Part shown: in pieces, positions 5,307-6,995 of the stretch | Numbering within the stretch: position 1 is the stretch's first letter | Layout: each line of letters starts with the position of its first letter | Origin: an uncultured bacterium | Lineage (GTDB): Bacteria > Eisenbacteria > RBG-16-71-46 > CAIMUX01 | DNA: 6,995 nucleotides | Direction of reading: 5' to 3' | NCBI GenBank assembly: GCA_946886185.1 | Contig: CAMPIC010000144.1 | Coordinates: forward strand, 1 to 6,995 | Notes under the pieces: generated by a model | Told to the model about the DNA's origin: nothing | What the model saw: only the letters and a program-made list of their open reading frames with translations | Database searches by the model: none | Position numbers and translations under genes: made by a program

Positions 5307-6995
5307 ATGGCCTTCGCGATGAAGACCCGTCCAGCCGCGTCTTCTTCCCCCGAAATGCCCGGGCGCGCGGCCTCGACGCGGGCCATGTCTCCGGCGAGGA
5401 TCATACCGTGGTTGCTGGCGGCACTGGTCGCTCTCGTCTTCGGCAGATCGGTGGGGTTCGAATTCACGAGCTACGACGATCCCACCTATGTGACCTCCAA
5501 TCCGCATATCGCGGATGGACTCACCCTCCACTCCATTCAGTGGGCGCTCGGATCGGGATATGCCGGAAACTGGCATCCGGTCACCTGGATCTCGCACATG
5601 CTCGACATCGAGCTGTTCGGACTCTCCCCCTGGGGACATCACCTGAGCAACGTGCTCCTCCACGGCATCGTCGTGCTCTTGCTCTTTCACATCCTCCATC
5701 GACAGACGAAGCGACCTTGGCTCTCCTTCATCGCGACCGCTCTCTTCGCGATCCATCCGCTTCGAGCGGAATCGGTCGCGTGGGTGGCAGAGCGGAAGGA
5801 CGTCCTGAGCGCCTGCTTCGCGCTCGCGAGCGTCTTGTTGTACTGCCTCTACACGGGACCCAAAGGCGGGCGCGTCCGTTACGTCGCTTCTCTGCTCTTC
5901 TTCGCGTTGGCCATCGCCTCCAAGCCGATGTTCGTGACGTTGCCGGTTCTCCTGATCCTCGTCGATTACTGGCCGCTCCAGCGAACTTCGGCACCGTCGA
6001 GGCCCGATCGCGCGTCGCGTTCGAACGAGGGAGTCGGGATTTCGTGGATCATCGCCCGCGCGTGGGAAAAGGCTCCGTTCTTCGTGCTCAGCGCGTTGTG
6101 CGCATGGATCACGATCCGGGTGCAAGCGGGAGGCGGAACCATGCAGGCCGCGTCGACGATTCCGCTCCTCTCGCGCGCGACTAACGCGTTGGTGAGCTAC
6201 GCGTGGTATCTGTGGAAGATGCTGGTTCCGGACGATCTGACTCCGCTCTATCTCCATCCCGACGTTCCGGGAGGCAAGCCGTGGGCTTCCTGGCAGATCC
6301 TCCTCGCGGCGTCGATGCTGGTGGTCATCACGATCGCGGTGTGGAAAACGCGCCGGCGCGGATATCCCGTCTTCGGTTGGCTCTGGTATCTGGTCGCTCT
6401 GCTTCCCGTGATCGGAATCATCCAGGTGGGCGGGCAGGCCGCCGCGGATCGATACACGTATGCTCCGATGATCGGCATCTGCGTCGCGGTCGTCTGGGCC
6501 CTAGCCGATGCGATCTCCTGGGCGAGCGCCCGTTTCCACGGGCTTTCGTTCCCGCGACTGATCGCGCCCGTCGCATGCCTGTCGATCCTCGTGTACGGAA
6601 CGCTCGCCTGGGCGCAAGTTGGGCGATGGCGCGACTCGGAGACGCTCTATCGGCACGGTCTCGCGGTCGATCCTGACAACATGCTCTTCCACAACAACCT
6701 CGGATTGATCTTGCGGGCGCGAGGTGACCGGGCGGAAGCGGCGCGGCACTTCGAGGAGGCGCTCCGAATCCATCCACTCTACCGGCAGGCGATGGAGAGC
6801 TTGGCGGACATTGCGGCGGAACAGGGGCGGCGCGACGAAGCGGAGCGTTACCTCCGGCAAGCCTTGGCGCTGAGGCCGGGAGACGGGAGTGGAGAGCAAG
6901 TCGATTCCGGCCGCATCCGCATCCTCCTCGAGCTCGCCGATCTCCTTGCGAACGACCATCCCGAGGTAGCTGCCGGCTACTACCGAGAAGCGGCC
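5307..6995 (+). CDS. Multi-pass GT-C/TMTC-like membrane protein with C-terminal TPR domain (3' truncated)
   Basis: All 563 codons to the window edge are open, so the gene is cut by the window. About twelve hydrophobic segments lie between residues 32 and 436 (around 32-51, 114-131, 137-152, 167-183, 192-205, 208-222, 256-270, 293-307, 330-346, 354-372, 386-403 and 418-436). TPR units begin near 458: 458-491, 492-525 and a partial one after 530. The first outside loop carries SYDDPTYV with Asp57-Asp58, and later motifs are HPLRAESVAWVAERKDVL (150-167) and ADRYTYAPMIG (380-390). This is the layout of bacterial proteins resembling eukaryotic TMTC O-mannosyltransferases: a GT-C-type lipid-sugar-dependent glycosyltransferase core followed by TPRs, the DD pair being the probable catalytic acidic site. 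Substrate is unknown and activity is inferred. ATG 5307 follows AGGAT (5296-5300), which overlaps the ATPase stop; ATGs at 5319, 5355 and 5385 are alternatives. The 9-nt gap indicates co-transcription with the transporter. Confidence 0.85.
   Translation, partial: MAFAMKTRPAASSSPEMPGRAASTRAMSPARIIPWLLAALVALVFGRSVGFEFTSYDDPTYVTSNPHIADGLTLHSIQWALGSGYAGNWHPVTWISHMLDIELFGLSPWGHHLSNVLLHGIVVLLLFHILHRQTKRPWLSFIATALFAIHPLRAESVAWVAERKDVLSACFALASVLLYCLYTGPKGGRVRYVASLLFFALAIASKPMFVTLPVLLILVDYWPLQRTSAPSRPDRASRSNEGVGISWIIARAWEKAPFFVLSALCAWITIRVQAGGGTMQAASTIPLLSRATNALVSYAWYLWKMLVPDDLTPLYLHPDVPGGKPWASWQILLAASMLVVITIAVWKTRRRGYPVFGWLWYLVALLPVIGIIQVGGQAAADRYTYAPMIGICVAVVWALADAISWASARFHGLSFPRLIAPVACLSILVYGTLAWAQVGRWRDSETLYRHGLAVDPDNMLFHNNLGLILRARGDRAEAARHFEEALRIHPLYRQAMESLADIAAEQGRRDEAERYLRQALALRPGDGSGEQVDSGRIRILLELADLLANDHPEVAAGYYREAA

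Noticed and set aside
4461..6257. A 598-codon open frame on the minus strand
   Set aside because: It lies opposite the permease end, the ATPase and the TMTC-like gene. Its product is Arg/His/Glu-rich with no domain, as expected for the complement of GC-rich codons.
5408..6676. Two + strand open frames (5408-6184 and 6203-6676) in another frame
   Set aside because: They are out-of-frame readings of the TMTC-like gene, which is continuously open from 5307 to the window end and carries real motifs.

Overview
The window is GC-rich DNA from a Gram-negative bacterium. It encodes an outer-membrane TonB-dependent receptor, a lipoprotein substrate-binding protein and an inner-membrane ABC importer. 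All supported genes lie on the + strand. Codons end mostly in G or C, and GTG starts are in use. The phylum cannot be fixed by reading alone. The receptor type and the TPR-type membrane glycosyltransferase-like gene would suit Deltaproteobacteria/Myxococcota, Gemmatimonadota, Acidobacteriota, Candidatus Eisenbacteria or similar environmental lineages.

Region 1 (1-150): the last 17 codons of an upstream gene, whose tail resembles the C-terminus of class I O-methyltransferases. An imperfect 31-bp tandem repeat runs from the end of that gene into the spacer.

Region 2 (151-2951): a small membrane-anchored, histidine-rich protein carrying three 13-residue repeats, then after 107 bp a complete 716-residue TonB-dependent receptor with a good ribosome binding site. 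The receptor plug has its own His cluster (an HGHG motif followed by spaced histidines). The pairing suggests a metal or metal-complex uptake unit; this is inference. A perfect 10-bp palindrome lies between the two genes and could be an operator.

Region 3 (3097-5297): a complete polar amino-acid ABC importer in the order substrate-binding lipoprotein, permease, ATPase. Spacings are 24 nt and then a 4-nt GTGA overlap, so this is one operon. A weak sigma70-like promoter is visible in the 145-bp gap after the receptor gene.

Region 4 (5307-6995, runs off the window): 9 nt after the ATPase begins a large multi-pass membrane protein with a C-terminal TPR domain. It resembles bacterial relatives of the GT-C/TMTC O-mannosyltransferase class. 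It keeps an acidic DD pair in the first extracytoplasmic loop. All 563 visible codons are open, and its spacing suggests co-transcription with the transporter.

No RNA genes, insertion sequences, CRISPR arrays or convincing terminators were seen, and no stretch above 300 bases lacks a gene. Nothing here is clearly a new system. The His-rich protein/receptor pair and the glycosyltransferase-like gene attached to an amino-acid importer operon are the two items most worth following.
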